DNA of 64,000 nucleotides from a marine group bacterium Sva0996 bin134 (GCA_002239105.1 MPNQ01000003.1:62001-126000), one strand, 5' to 3'. Counted from the stretch's first letter, positions 8,010 through 16,728 are shown. The notes: a model not told the origin generated them from the letters alone. Made by a program: numbers and translations.

Positions 8010-9917
8010 CTACTCTCCGCGGATCGCCCGGAGTACGTCAGACTCAGCATCTACTCGCGCTTTGGAGAACTCAGGCCCGATCGGGCAGTGATACTTCTCG
8101 TCGCCTGGTTCAACCGGATCAGTCGTCCACGCAACCAGTTGCGCTACCCGTTCCCCTGGCGTCAGGACCAAGGGGAGATTGCTGAGGTTGACTAGCTCAA
8201 GTGTCAGGCATCCGTGATAGTTCGGATGGATCTGAACTGCGGTGGCAGAGAGTAAGCCAAGCCGGCCATAGCTTGAGCGGGTAATGACCTGAGCGGTGAT
8301 ATCCGCTGGAAGCACCAAGTACTCAAGGGTCGCCGCTAGAAGGAGTTCTTGCGGGTGGAGTACGATCTGTTCGGTCCACGACAACTCGCGGTAGACCTGA
8401 AATGCCCGAGAATCCGTGTCACGATCAAGAGGGTCGAACGAGGAATCACCCGTTCGGCGAAAGACGATAAACCGATTGCCAAGCCGGAGATCGAGTGCAG
8501 CACCCTTCGGAAACTGGAGAAGAGGCGTGACGACTATCCCCCCTGGTTCATCCCGCCGCGAAAGACGAGCAAGCAGAGATGCCTGTGACAACGCACTCCC
8601 TACCGACCGATCTGGCGGATCCGACACGATGATCGCTGGGAGGTCTCCGTCAGCTTCGAGCCATGAGTCGATAAACGCGATGTTCTCGATTGCTTTACGA
8701 GCTAGCGAGTCTACTGGGGTTTCGGCTTCTTCTGACCGCACGATCCAGGCCGCGTTGACTACATCTTGCTTCTCAGTACGTCCACCAGTTGTGTTCACCG
8801 TCTCTGAGCCTGCAATGCCCATGCCCAGACGATCAGCGACAAGGCGTATTTCCTCGTGCCGGTCAGCCGACTTGTAGCCATCAGCGGGACAGTCTCCAGC
8901 CAGCGACTTCAGCTTTGAACCATGATCGACAAAGAACTGTGAGAGAAAATCAGCCCACGGAACTTCAAACGAGGGTGCATTTGACGCAAGACTGTCCCAT
9001 GGTTCAATTACTTGACGAAGGCGTGCATCATTTACCGGACCGAGCCAGTCGAGCATCAGGTGAATTCGCAGCCAACCAGGTGGGTGTGTCTCACTCAGAT
9101 TATCCAGTGCTCCTATGGTTGCGAAGTATTCTGCCAGAGCCGCAATTGCCGACGGCCCAAATCTGTGAAGCGCATGAGCATCGCAAAGTAATTCCTTTGC
9201 CCACGACTGGCTGATCCTAAACAGGACTCTCGAATTGGACGCTAGTGACTCATCAGGACCCAGCGAACTAGAGATTGAAGACGCCTTGTCAAAGTCGAAA
9301 GTGGATGCCAAATCGATCTGATCAACAATGTTCCGCTTTCCCACGTAGACATGTGCTACTTCATGGCCCAGAAGAATCGGCTTCCAGAAAACTCCAGACC
9401 CTTCGACTCTTGGGACTCGGAAGAGAGCGAAAAACCGTTCCACCTCAGGCTTTGACGGATCATTCAGGTCTACCGGTCCATTGACATGGGCGTCGATATC
9501 TCCAAAAAGCGTGGTGAAGTTCGTTGCTTCTCCGTGCGAGATAACAACGTTGTGAAACTCAAGATTGAGATTCCCAAGTTCCTCACTTACCTCATCCGAC
9601 AAAGCTTGTGAGAGTTCGTGGCGACCGCCATGCGCGAGGTGGTCCTCCACAAAGTCGGCTACTAAAGAGAGATGGCGAAGCAGGATCTGAAGGAAGGGAA
9701 GAGCCGTTGTCGGGTCAGGAGCGCGATCGATCTCACTAGTAGCCAAGGCTGTCAGCCCATGAGGAAGACCACGTACGAGATTGTACGCTCGATGAAGGGA
9801 CGAACGTGCCTTAGGAACCGATCCTTGTAGGTCCGAGACGACGCGTCCTAGTTCTTTACTTCGAATCTCGATGGCGCGACGCAACTCGTCAACGTACAGG
9901 GTATTGACATCCTCCAT
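8010..9917 (-). CDS. HExxH zinc metalloprotease domain fused to a dCTP deaminase/dUTPase-fold domain
   Basis: A 635-residue two-domain protein. The N-terminal part is helical; LLGHEVAHVYV at residues 182-192 supplies an HExxH motif (H185, E186, H189), and AKELLCDAHAL places a likely third zinc ligand at E242 with D246 four residues on, a gluzincin-like pattern. Residues about 456-635 match bacterial dCTP deaminase (Dcd) from end to end: LDLRLGNRFIVFR, the HPQELLLAATLEYLVLPADI segment, RSSYGRLG at 547-554 and LTLELVN at 571-577. The residues equivalent to E. coli Dcd S111, R115 and E138 are present as S548, R552 and E574. Dcd domains bind dCTP or dUTP as trimers, so the protease may be controlled by nucleotide pools or act together with dCTP removal; this is inference. 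The stop of the helical gene upstream lies 6 bp before its start. Confidence 0.85.
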   Translation of the reverse strand: MEDVNTLYVDELRRAIEIRSKELGRVVSDLQGSVPKARSSLHRAYNLVRGLPHGLTALATSEIDRAPDPTTALPFLQILLRHLSLVADFVEDHLAHGGRHELSQALSDEVSEELGNLNLEFHNVVISHGEATNFTTLFGDIDAHVNGPVDLNDPSKPEVERFFALFRVPRVEGSGVFWKPILLGHEVAHVYVGKRNIVDQIDLASTFDFDKASSISSSLGPDESLASNSRVLFRISQSWAKELLCDAHALHRFGPSAIAALAEYFATIGALDNLSETHPPGWLRIHLMLDWLGPVNDARLRQVIEPWDSLASNAPSFEVPWADFLSQFFVDHGSKLKSLAGDCPADGYKSADRHEEIRLVADRLGMGIAGSETVNTTGGRTEKQDVVNAAWIVRSEEAETPVDSLARKAIENIAFIDSWLEADGDLPAIIVSDPPDRSVGSALSQASLLARLSRRDEPGGIVVTPLLQFPKGAALDLRLGNRFIVFRRTGDSSFDPLDRDTDSRAFQVYRELSWTEQIVLHPQELLLAATLEYLVLPADITAQVITRSSYGRLGLLSATAVQIHPNYHGCLTLELVNLSNLPLVLTPGERVAQLVAWTTDPVEPGDEKYHCPIGPEFSKARVDAESDVLRAIRGE

Positions 9918-9923
9918 GCCGCG

Positions 9924-10406
9924 CTACAAACGGGCCACGAACTCTCCCGTACTCGCAGTGTCCATCAACACTGACTCCGAGAGTTGTGTCAAAAACTGGG
10001 ACATGACATCAGCGATCTCAGCGTGAGCACCATTGACAACCTCTTCAAACGATGCAGCAAGACTCAGCAAGCTCTTGAATAGTTCTTCCCCGTCACCGAC
10101 CAGGCTCTCAATCTGTGCTACCCCGATCGCGGCATCAACCTGCGGGACGAGCGCGTCAGCGGGAAGGTTCCCTGACTGACCTCCTGAAGCGAAGAACTCC
10201 ACAGATTCCGCAGAGGCTTGAAGCAAATCCCGGATTTTGGAAAGTGATTGAGTGTCGATCTCGTCAAGCGGACAATCGTGTTCCAGCTTTCGCATGGCCG
10301 AAGCTGCCCGGCAGGAAACAAGTCCAAGGTCTATCAACGCGGAACCACCACAAAGTAGGTCCTGCGAGCGAGACGATGGCACCGCTGAACACTGCAGACC
10401 AGCCAC
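9924..10406 (-). CDS. Small helical protein coupled to the protease-DCD fusion
   Basis: About 160 residues from a GTG start preceded by AGGGGGG at 5-6 bases; an ATG 33 bp upstream in the same frame is less well placed. The sequence is almost entirely predicted helix, with alternating hydrophobic and acidic positions (IRDLLQASAESVEFF, LFKSLLSLAASFEEVV, IADVMSQFLTQLSESVL). No enzyme motif is visible. It lies 6 bp upstream of the HExxH-DCD gene on the same strand, so the two are almost certainly co-expressed; it could be a regulator, inhibitor or scaffold of that protein. Unknown family. Confidence 0.6.
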   Translation of the reverse strand: MAGLQCSAVPSSRSQDLLCGGSALIDLGLVSCRAASAMRKLEHDCPLDEIDTQSLSKIRDLLQASAESVEFFASGGQSGNLPADALVPQVDAAIGVAQIESLVGDGEELFKSLLSLAASFEEVVNGAHAEIADVMSQFLTQLSESVLMDTASTGEFVARL

Positions 10407-10503
10407 TCTCACCCCCCTGTGACTCGAGTGTAATTCCATTTTTGTATCGTACCCACCTGCTATGACATTGCTTGTGGATACTGCTTGACCAGATCAGCGG
10501 AAT

Positions 10504-11034
10504 TCAAGCCGTCAGACGGGCTACAGCCTCGTCGATGATGGTGGTGGCCAGCTTTTGGAGGGATTCGTCGTCGAGGGTGGAGACGGGGTGGGGGACGGTG
10601 ACTGCGGGGTAGGAGGCCATGCCCACGGTGGGGGCGAAGGATTCGACCACCGGCTCAAACGGCTCGGTGATCAGAAGCATCGAGGGGATGCCCCGGGACT
10701 CCATGTGGACGGCGTCGTGCAGACTGCACGCGGTGCAGGCCCCTCAATCGCCCAGGCCGGAAATGATGAGGTGGGAGCGGGCGGCCAGCATCTCGGCAGC
10801 GTCGGCGTCGATGGGCTTGCCGGCGGCTGATTTGGAGTGGACCACGATGTCGGCCACCGGGAGGCGATCCCGCAGGCCTTCGGCCACATAGGTGAGCAGC
10901 TCTTTGGCGTTGTTCTTGGCGTTTTCGATTACGCCGATCACTACCGGCTCGCTGGGAGTGCGCCGGGGGGCCATCGCCACCTCATCCACCTGGGCTTGCT
11001 CGTACACCGGTGACAGAACGGTTACAGACGACAT
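10504..11034 (-). CDS. Selenoprotein with U-G-A-C redox motif (UGSC family-like), in-frame UGA read as selenocysteine
   Basis: Two open frames, 10744-11034 and 10504-10704, are in the same phase and joined by a single TGA at 10744-10746. Reading it as selenocysteine gives one 176-residue protein with the motif GLGDUGACTACSLHD around U97. The product resembles the UGSC (seleno)protein family, where U may be replaced by C. Protein-like sequence continues past the TGA (SRGIPSMLLITEPFEP) to a normal stop at 10504. A 6-bp hairpin with a GUC loop follows the UGA at the distance expected of a bacterial SECIS. GGGAGGAG precedes the ATG. The protein is probably a thiol/selenol redox enzyme; the substrate is unknown. 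The partner gene ends 13 bp upstream in the same operon. Automatic gene calling would split this gene or miss it. Confidence 0.88.
10714..10743 (-). promoter_or_regulatory. SECIS-like hairpin directing UGA recoding
   Basis: On the minus strand, bases 10730-10725 (CGUGCA) pair perfectly with 10721-10716 (UGCACG), leaving a GUC loop at 10724-10722. The loop begins 19 nucleotides after the UGA. The apex UGCA-GUC-UGCA is close to the UGCA-GGUC-UGCA apex of the E. coli fdhF SECIS, whose loop lies about 18 nucleotides from its UGA. A competing hairpin, CUGCAC-CGC-GUGCAG, overlaps its 5' arm. Confidence 0.75.
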
Positions 11035-11047
11035 GCGATCTCCTCCC

Positions 11048-12109
11048 TTACGCTAAGGGTAGTCCATCACCCGGAGCGGCCACCCTTCGGGTGGTGGCCT
11101 CGGAGTGCACTGTCGGGGCCCAGTTCGGGATGTAGGCCGACCAACCGGCCCCCGGGCTGCCCGCGGTAACCAGAAAGATGTCGTGGGGTCCCCGCACCGT
11201 GTTGAGCTTGCCGTCGGCGTCGGGGGTCATGTCGTTTTGGGCGGTGTACTCCAACAGCACACCGCTGGACATCAAGTGCTCGGGAGTGACCCTGCTGTGC
11301 TCGGCCAAGAACTCTCGCACCATCTGCTTGGTCCATCCGGCCTCGGCCAGGATCTGGCGGTGCTCGTGTCCGATCACCAGCAACACCTGGTGCTTTTTGG
11401 CCACTGCGTAGGTGGACGGATTGGTCATGGCCGCGGCGAGCGTCAGCAGGATCCCCTCGGGGTCGCCGTTGAGATGGTTGGCCACCTGGTGCGGGCCCTC
11501 CGATGGGAACATCGTCACCGTGGTGTCGCCTTCGCTGTAGCCCAGCTCCACCCGCAGCGGCGGCCACCCCTCGGGCGGGGGCTCTTCGGCCACCAGCATG
11601 GTGAACTTGCCGGGATGGCCCAGCGACGAGCCATCGAGGCTGTCCGACCGGGCGCCCAGCACGTTCATGGCCACCAGACGCAGGGTTCGGCCCACAGTGG
11701 CGTTGGCCCGGTAGCCCGGCCCCAGCGCGTTGCGGAAGGAGTTGAAGCCCAGATCGGCCACCAGCGGCCCGCTCACCACTGCACACAGCGCAGCGCCGCC
11801 GGTGGAGGTCACCACGGTGTGGCACCCGAATCGGGGGTCGAGCATGGCCGACAGCCCGGCCAGCACCACCGGGAAGTACTCGGGGCGGCAACCGGCCATA
11901 ACCGCATTGACCGCCGCCTTTTCGGCGGTCACCTCTCGGGACCGCTCCGGCACATTGCCCACAATGTCGCCCGCTCCCACGCCGGCGAAGTCGAGCATGG
12001 CCTGGACCCGCTCCGGTGTGGGAGGAACCACCGGCAACCCGTCGGTCCACCCCCGCTCGAAGAACTCCTCTTGGACTTCTGCCTCTGTGAGTACCAACTC
12101 CTGAGCCAT
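11048..12109 (-). CDS. Conserved partner protein of UGSC-type selenoproteins, unknown function
   Basis: A 353-residue soluble protein with no membrane segment or signal peptide. Distinct stretches are FFERGWTDGLPVVPPT near the N-terminus, AVMAGCRPEYFPVVLAG, a glycine/threonine-rich TVVTSTGGAALC, and KHQVLLVIGHEH. From memory, proteins of this type are recurrent neighbours of, or share annotation with, UGSC selenoproteins; I cannot confirm that here. It is the upstream gene of the selenoprotein operon with a 13-bp gap, and diverges from the SDR gene at 12137. Cysteines in AGCRPEY and GAALCAV might be redox partners of the selenol, which is inference. Confidence 0.7.
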   Translation of the reverse strand: MAQELVLTEAEVQEEFFERGWTDGLPVVPPTPERVQAMLDFAGVGAGDIVGNVPERSREVTAEKAAVNAVMAGCRPEYFPVVLAGLSAMLDPRFGCHTVVTSTGGAALCAVVSGPLVADLGFNSFRNALGPGYRANATVGRTLRLVAMNVLGARSDSLDGSSLGHPGKFTMLVAEEPPPEGWPPLRVELGYSEGDTTVTMFPSEGPHQVANHLNGDPEGILLTLAAAMTNPSTYAVAKKHQVLLVIGHEHRQILAEAGWTKQMVREFLAEHSRVTPEHLMSSGVLLEYTAQNDMTPDADGKLNTVRGPHDIFLVTAGSPGAGWSAYIPNWAPTVHSEATTRRVAAPGDGLPLA

Positions 12110-12136
12110 ACGGCGAAACTAGTAGGGTCCGCCGCC

Positions 12137-12931
12137 ATGACCGGAAGACTGGCAGGCAAAAGAACCATTGTGACCGGGGCGGGCTCTGGTATCGGCAAGG
12201 CCGCGGCCCAGCTGTACGCCGCCGAGGGCGCCCAGGTGATGTGCGCCGACATCAACGCCGACGCCGCCGCGGCCACCGCAGCCGAGATCGGCGATTCGGC
12301 CATAAGCCTGCGGGTGGACGTGACCCAGCCCGGCGACTGCCAGGCCATGACCGAGCAGGCCGTGTCCGCCTTCGGGGGCCTCGACGCGGTCTACGCCAAC
12401 GCCGGTGTTGACGGTCCGGGCCGGGCCGGCGACCTCAGCCTCGAGGAATGGAACCGGGTCATCGGGGTGAACCTCACCGGGAAGTGGCTATCGGTCAAGT
12501 TCGCCCTACCCCACCTCATCGAAGCCGGCGGCGGGTCGCTGGTGCTCCAAGCCAGCGTCGGCGGGGTGATCGGGGTCCCGGGCATTGCCGCTTACTCCGC
12601 GGCCAAAGCCGGGGTGATCGGCCTCACCCGGCAGATGGCGGTGGACTACGGCCCCGACAACATAAGGGTCAACGCCGTTTGCCCCGGCACGGTGCCCACC
12701 CCCCTGGTGCGGGCCACCTACGAGAAGCGGGGCGGGTTCTCGGCCACGGCCAATGTCGCTGCGGATGCCACCGTCGACGAGATGATCGAAGCCGCCGTGA
12801 TCCGTCACCCCATCGGCCGCCTAGGCACAACCGCCGACATCGCGCAGTTGGCCCTCCACCTGGCCTCCGACGAATCGTCGTGGACCACCGGCACCGCCAT
12901 CGTGATCGACGGCGGCATGTCGGCCGCCTGA
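12137..12931 (+). CDS. Short-chain dehydrogenase/reductase (SDR)
   Basis: A classical 264-residue SDR. TGAGSGIG at 13-20 binds the cofactor, ADIN after beta-2 suggests NAD(H), YANAG is the structural motif, and YSAAK is the catalytic Tyr/Lys pair. A frame open far upstream of the ATG at 12137 is read-through across the antisense selenoprotein-partner gene; the SDR fold begins only at MTGRLAGKRTIVTG. It stands divergently from the selenoprotein operon with about 27 bp between the starts, so promoters must overlap. Confidence 0.9.
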   Translation: MTGRLAGKRTIVTGAGSGIGKAAAQLYAAEGAQVMCADINADAAAATAAEIGDSAISLRVDVTQPGDCQAMTEQAVSAFGGLDAVYANAGVDGPGRAGDLSLEEWNRVIGVNLTGKWLSVKFALPHLIEAGGGSLVLQASVGGVIGVPGIAAYSAAKAGVIGLTRQMAVDYGPDNIRVNAVCPGTVPTPLVRATYEKRGGFSATANVAADATVDEMIEAAVIRHPIGRLGTTADIAQLALHLASDESSWTTGTAIVIDGGMSAA

Positions 12932-12959
12932 TTATTCGGGGAACTCAGCCGCCAACCGC

Positions 12960-13523
12960 TCAGCCGACGGTGGCGAAGAACTTCTTCCAGGTATCCAGGC
13001 TCTCGGGAATCTCTGCGGGGCCGACCGTGCCGAAATAGCGCTTGCGGTCATCGTCGCAAAGCCCGCCGTCGGCCAAATCGGCCATGTCCATGTAATAGAT
13101 CATGGCCACCTTCCGCTCCACGAAACACCAACGCCCGTCCTCCACCTTGTACTCGTCGAAGTAGCGCAGCGCAGTCACCAGCGTCCGGCCGTCGAGGCCC
13201 AGTTCGGCGTGGGCGTTTACCATGCCGGTGGCGTGGCCGGGGCGGTCGGGATCCAGCTCGATGACGTGGCTGTGGGGGTAGTGATAGGTGGCCCCGAACG
13301 CGGCCATGCGCTCGGTGTAGAAGTCGATGACCGCCTGCCGACCCTGGTTGGCCACCATGCCATCAGCCAGTCCGAACTTCGCATCGGAGGTGAACATTTC
13401 GGCCAAACCTTCGATGTCCCGGTCGTCCACCACCATCCCGTAGCGGGCCACCAGCTCGCGGATTTCCTCTCGTGCCTCCAATCGGGCGATGCGATCGGAC
13501 AGTCCGTCATTTGCACCAGACAT
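12960..13523 (-). CDS. SnoaL-like (NTF2-fold) protein
   Basis: A 187-residue protein with the SnoaL-like cone fold signature: EAREEIRELVARYGMVVDDRD at the N-terminus, LAEMFTSDAKFG, a central ANQGRQAVIDFY, and histidines in YHYPHSHVIELD in the pocket region. Such domains act as small dehydratases, hydrolases or isomerases on polyketide- or steroid-like substrates, or as accessory proteins of ring-hydroxylating enzymes. It is convergent with the SDR gene and divergent from the Liv transporter operon. Confidence 0.8.
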   Translation of the reverse strand: MSGANDGLSDRIARLEAREEIRELVARYGMVVDDRDIEGLAEMFTSDAKFGLADGMVANQGRQAVIDFYTERMAAFGATYHYPHSHVIELDPDRPGHATGMVNAHAELGLDGRTLVTALRYFDEYKVEDGRWCFVERKVAMIYYMDMADLADGGLCDDDRKRYFGTVGPAEIPESLDTWKKFFATVG

Positions 13524-13652
13524 TCCATTTGCCTCTCAGTCATAAACCTTGGACGCCCGATATTTGGCACCTCAGGGATTTGTCGGCTTCAGCCAGCGAA
13601 ACTACCGTCGCTCTCTGTTGACCGGCAACGCCCGGTCAAACCTAGGGGGGCC

Positions 13653-14561
13653 ATGCTTCTAGCTTTCGGCAACTTCACGGCTGATCCAAGCGTCAACCTG
13701 CAATTGTTGATCGGCGGGTTAGCCCTGGGTGCCATCTATGCCGTTGTCGCCCTCGGCTTCGTTCTGGTCTATAAGAGCACCGATGTCTTGAACCTGGCCC
13801 ACGGGGAATTCCTGATGCTCGGGGCCTACTTCGCGTTGACGTTCTTGATTTCCGAAAACCTCAACTTCTTCTTGGGCGTATTCGTGTTGCTGCTGGTGAT
13901 GCTGGTGTTCGGCCTAGTGGTCCATTACGGCATCATGCGGCGAATGGTCGGGCAGGGGTTCTTCGCCATTGTGCTGATCACCCTGGGCATTGCCACGATC
14001 ATCCGCGCCCTTTTGCTGATCTTCTACGGTCCCACCGAGCGAGCCCGCCTCGACTTGCTGCCCCAGGGCAGCTTCGAGGTCGGCGGGGCCACGGTGAGGC
14101 ATGTGGACCTCGTCATCTTCGGCGTGGTGGCACTGTGCGTGCTGCTGTTCTTCTTGTTCTTCAAGTACACCCGCCTGGGGCTGCACATGCGGGCGGTGGC
14201 CGACGACATCGAGGCCGCCGCGGCCATGGGCATCGACCCTGACAAGGTTTACGCCATGACCTGGGCCGCGGCCATGGTGATGGCCGGCGTCGGGGGGCTG
14301 CTGTTCGGCCACGTGACCGGCGCCATCGACCGGAGCATCGAAGCCATCGGCCTCCGGGCCTTCCCGGCCGCGGTGGTCGGCGGGCTCACCTCGCTGGGCG
14401 GGTCCATCGTCGGCGGCCTGGTGGTGGGGGTAATAGAGCAGTTTGCCAATGGCCACCTGGGAACCAAGTGGCGAGAGCCGGTGGCCTTCTCGGTGATGTT
14501 CGTGGTGCTGCTGGTGCGCCCGACCGGCCTGTGGGGCCGCAAGGACCTGGAGCGGGTATGA
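13653..14561 (+). CDS. livH: Branched-chain amino acid-type ABC transporter permease LivH
   Basis: About 302 residues with eight or so membrane segments and the LivH-type sequences GGLALGAIYAVVALGFVLVYKST, LNLAHGEFLMLGAY and GGLTSLGGSIVGGLVVGVIEQF. The ATG follows a G-rich CCTAGGGGGGCC site. It is the first gene of livHMFG; each following gene starts inside the stop codon of the one before (ATGA), showing translational coupling. The import substrate may be an amino acid, amide or aromatic acid; this transporter class is broad. A 129-bp region separates it from the divergent SnoaL-like gene. Confidence 0.92.
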   Translation: MLLAFGNFTADPSVNLQLLIGGLALGAIYAVVALGFVLVYKSTDVLNLAHGEFLMLGAYFALTFLISENLNFFLGVFVLLLVMLVFGLVVHYGIMRRMVGQGFFAIVLITLGIATIIRALLLIFYGPTERARLDLLPQGSFEVGGATVRHVDLVIFGVVALCVLLFFLFFKYTRLGLHMRAVADDIEAAAAMGIDPDKVYAMTWAAAMVMAGVGGLLFGHVTGAIDRSIEAIGLRAFPAAVVGGLTSLGGSIVGGLVVGVIEQFANGHLGTKWREPVAFSVMFVVLLVRPTGLWGRKDLERV

Positions 14562-15898
14562 CCGCCACGGAAAACCCCGCCGCCCAGCAAGCCGATCAGA
14601 CCTACCGCCCTTCGACCCTTCAGCGCTTCCTGCCCTTCGTGGTCGCCGCGGTGGTCCCATTCATCTTGGGGGCGACCACCGATGATCTGAACTTCTGGTG
14701 GAAGGCGGCGATCACGATAGCCATCTTGGCGCTGGTCGCTCGGCTGGCCTGGAAATGGACACCGCGGGGTGAGCTCACCCACCGCGAGGACATGCGGCTA
14801 TGGCGCACTCCCAGCGACCGGTCGTGGGCCGCGTTGACCATGTTCGGGCTGCTGGTGCTGCCTTTCATCCTGGCCTCCGATTTCACGCCCCCGATGGACT
14901 TCCCCTGGGCCACCTGGTTCGCGGTGGTCAATCTGGTGCTCATCTTCGCTATGGGGGCAGCAGCCTTCAACCTGCTGGTGGGGTATTCCGGCCAGATCAG
15001 CCTGGCCCACGTGGCGTTCTTGGCCTTGGGCAGCATCGTCGGCGGCATCGTCGGCGTGCAGTGGAGCGGCGGAAACATGTGGCTGGCCCTGCCGGCCGCG
15101 GCCCTCGCTGGGGCGGTGGTGGGCGCCATCTCCGGCCTGCCCGCCCTGCGGCTCAAGCACCTCTATCTGTTGCTGGCCACCTTCGGCTTCCACTTCGTGA
15201 TGATGCTGGTATGGCGGGAGTACCTCCAGGAGTACTTCGGCTTTGTCGGAATCCGCTTCAAGGGCGTCAACTCCCCGCGGATCGCCTCCTGGCTGCACTG
15301 GCTGCCCGGCATCGATCCCGACGAGAACGGCGAGTTCATCATCACCGGCCAATTCCGGTGGTACTGGGTGCTCATGCCCATCACGGTGCTGTCGATCCTG
15401 TTCATGGTGAACGTGATCCGAACCCGTGAGGGACGAGCCTTCGCCGCCGTGAGAGACCGGGACGTCTCCGCATCGCTATTGGGCATCAACGTGGCCCGTT
15501 CCAAGCTCATGGCCTTCGCGTTGTCTTCCGCGGTGGTGGCCATGTCGGGCGTTTTGGCCTCGTTCTATATCGGCTCACGAGGTGAGGACAGCTTCAACGT
15601 CCAAACGGTGTTGAACTACGCCATCATCATCGTGGTCGGCGGGTTCTCGAGCATCCAGGGAGCCATCTTCGGCTCGGCCTTCTTCTGGTTCTTGCCCGAG
15701 TGGTTCAAGTGGGCCCGAGAAGAGCTGTGGTTCGTGCGAGATATCGAGTTCCTCAGCGACTACCCCAGTGAGATCGACTTGGCCATAAAGGGCTTCTTGG
15801 TGGTGATCATCTTGATGTTCAAGCCTGATGGCCTGGCCGGCATGTGGAGGGACTTCAAGAACTGGCTGAGCCGGTCGCTGGCGAGGAGAAACCCATGA
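14558..15898 (+). CDS. livM: Branched-chain amino acid-type ABC transporter permease LivM
   Basis: A 446-residue permease starting at the ATGA overlap with livH. The N-terminal 100 residues add extra membrane segments, typical of LivM, before the core with AAAFNLLVGYSGQISLAHVAF, GLPALRLKHLYLLLATFGF and the cytoplasmic EAA-like loop AVRDRDVSASLLGINVARSK. It ends with several charged residues after a GLAGMWRD segment. It should pair with LivH to form the channel. Confidence 0.92.
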   Translation: MTATENPAAQQADQTYRPSTLQRFLPFVVAAVVPFILGATTDDLNFWWKAAITIAILALVARLAWKWTPRGELTHREDMRLWRTPSDRSWAALTMFGLLVLPFILASDFTPPMDFPWATWFAVVNLVLIFAMGAAAFNLLVGYSGQISLAHVAFLALGSIVGGIVGVQWSGGNMWLALPAAALAGAVVGAISGLPALRLKHLYLLLATFGFHFVMMLVWREYLQEYFGFVGIRFKGVNSPRIASWLHWLPGIDPDENGEFIITGQFRWYWVLMPITVLSILFMVNVIRTREGRAFAAVRDRDVSASLLGINVARSKLMAFALSSAVVAMSGVLASFYIGSRGEDSFNVQTVLNYAIIIVVGGFSSIQGAIFGSAFFWFLPEWFKWAREELWFVRDIEFLSDYPSEIDLAIKGFLVVIILMFKPDGLAGMWRDFKNWLSRSLARRNP

Positions 15899-16728
15899 GC
15901 GGCGGCGGACTCGACCTGAGGATTCAAGACCTCACTGTGGTCTACGGGGGCGTCACCGCGCTGGACAACGTGAACATCACCGTGCCCTCAGGTGGTTTTG
16001 TCTCGGTGCTAGGCGCCAACGGCGCGGGCAAGACCACCCTCGTCCGGTCGATCACCAGCCTGCTTTACCTTCACAAAGGCCGAGTGCGCCGGGGCAGCAT
16101 CGTGCTGGGCGGCGAGTCAATTCTGGGCAAGAAAAGCCCCGACATCGTTTCTGCCGGCGTGGCCCAGGTACCCGAGGGCCGCAAGCTCTTTCCCAACCTG
16201 ACGGTGAAGGAGAACTTGTTGTGCGGTGCGGCCAGCCGAAGCGACGTCTCCGGCATCGACGAGTCGCTAGAGCAGACCCTGGAATTGTTCTCCCAGCTTC
16301 GTCCGCTTCTCAGCCAGACCGCCGGCCTGCTGTCGGGAGGCGAACAGCAGATGGTGGCGGTGGGCCGGGCCCTGATGTCCCAGCCGACCCTGCTTATCTG
16401 CGATGAGCTGTCGTTGGGGTTGGCCCCCAAGATCGTCCACCGATTGTTCGAATTGCTCACCGAGATTAACGAGACCCGGGGAACCTCGATCCTGGTCATC
16501 GAGCAGAACGCCAGCCTTGCGTTGCAGCACGCCAACGACGCCTACGTCCTTGAATTGGGCAGGGTGCTGATGGAGGGCAGCGCCACCGAACTCAAAGGCA
16601 ATCCCATGGTTCAGGAGCTGTACTTGGGCGGCGGCGGCGAAGCCCACACCTCCTACGCGGCCATCGAGCGGCCGAGTCGCAGCCGGCCTTTAGAACACGG
16701 CCAGAGGCCACCGGTGACAGAGTCATGA
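15895..16728 (+). CDS. livF: ABC transporter ATPase LivF
   Basis: A 277-residue ABC ATPase with Walker A GANGAGKTT, signature LSGGEQQMVAVGRAL, Walker B LLICDELSLGLAP and an H-loop-like VIEQN. DELSLGLAP and the following helix are characteristic of LivF rather than LivG. The last 40 residues after the ABC fold are a Ser/Arg-rich tail. Start and stop overlap the neighbours by four bases (ATGA at both ends). Usual order in many operons is livG before livF; here livF comes first. Confidence 0.92.
   Translation: MSGGGLDLRIQDLTVVYGGVTALDNVNITVPSGGFVSVLGANGAGKTTLVRSITSLLYLHKGRVRRGSIVLGGESILGKKSPDIVSAGVAQVPEGRKLFPNLTVKENLLCGAASRSDVSGIDESLEQTLELFSQLRPLLSQTAGLLSGGEQQMVAVGRALMSQPTLLICDELSLGLAPKIVHRLFELLTEINETRGTSILVIEQNASLALQHANDAYVLELGRVLMEGSATELKGNPMVQELYLGGGGEAHTSYAAIERPSRSRPLEHGQRPPVTES

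Noticed and set aside
11105..12136. A long N-terminal extension of the SDR at 12137
   Set aside because: It is antisense to the selenoprotein partner gene and carries no SDR sequence; the fold starts at the ATG at 12137.
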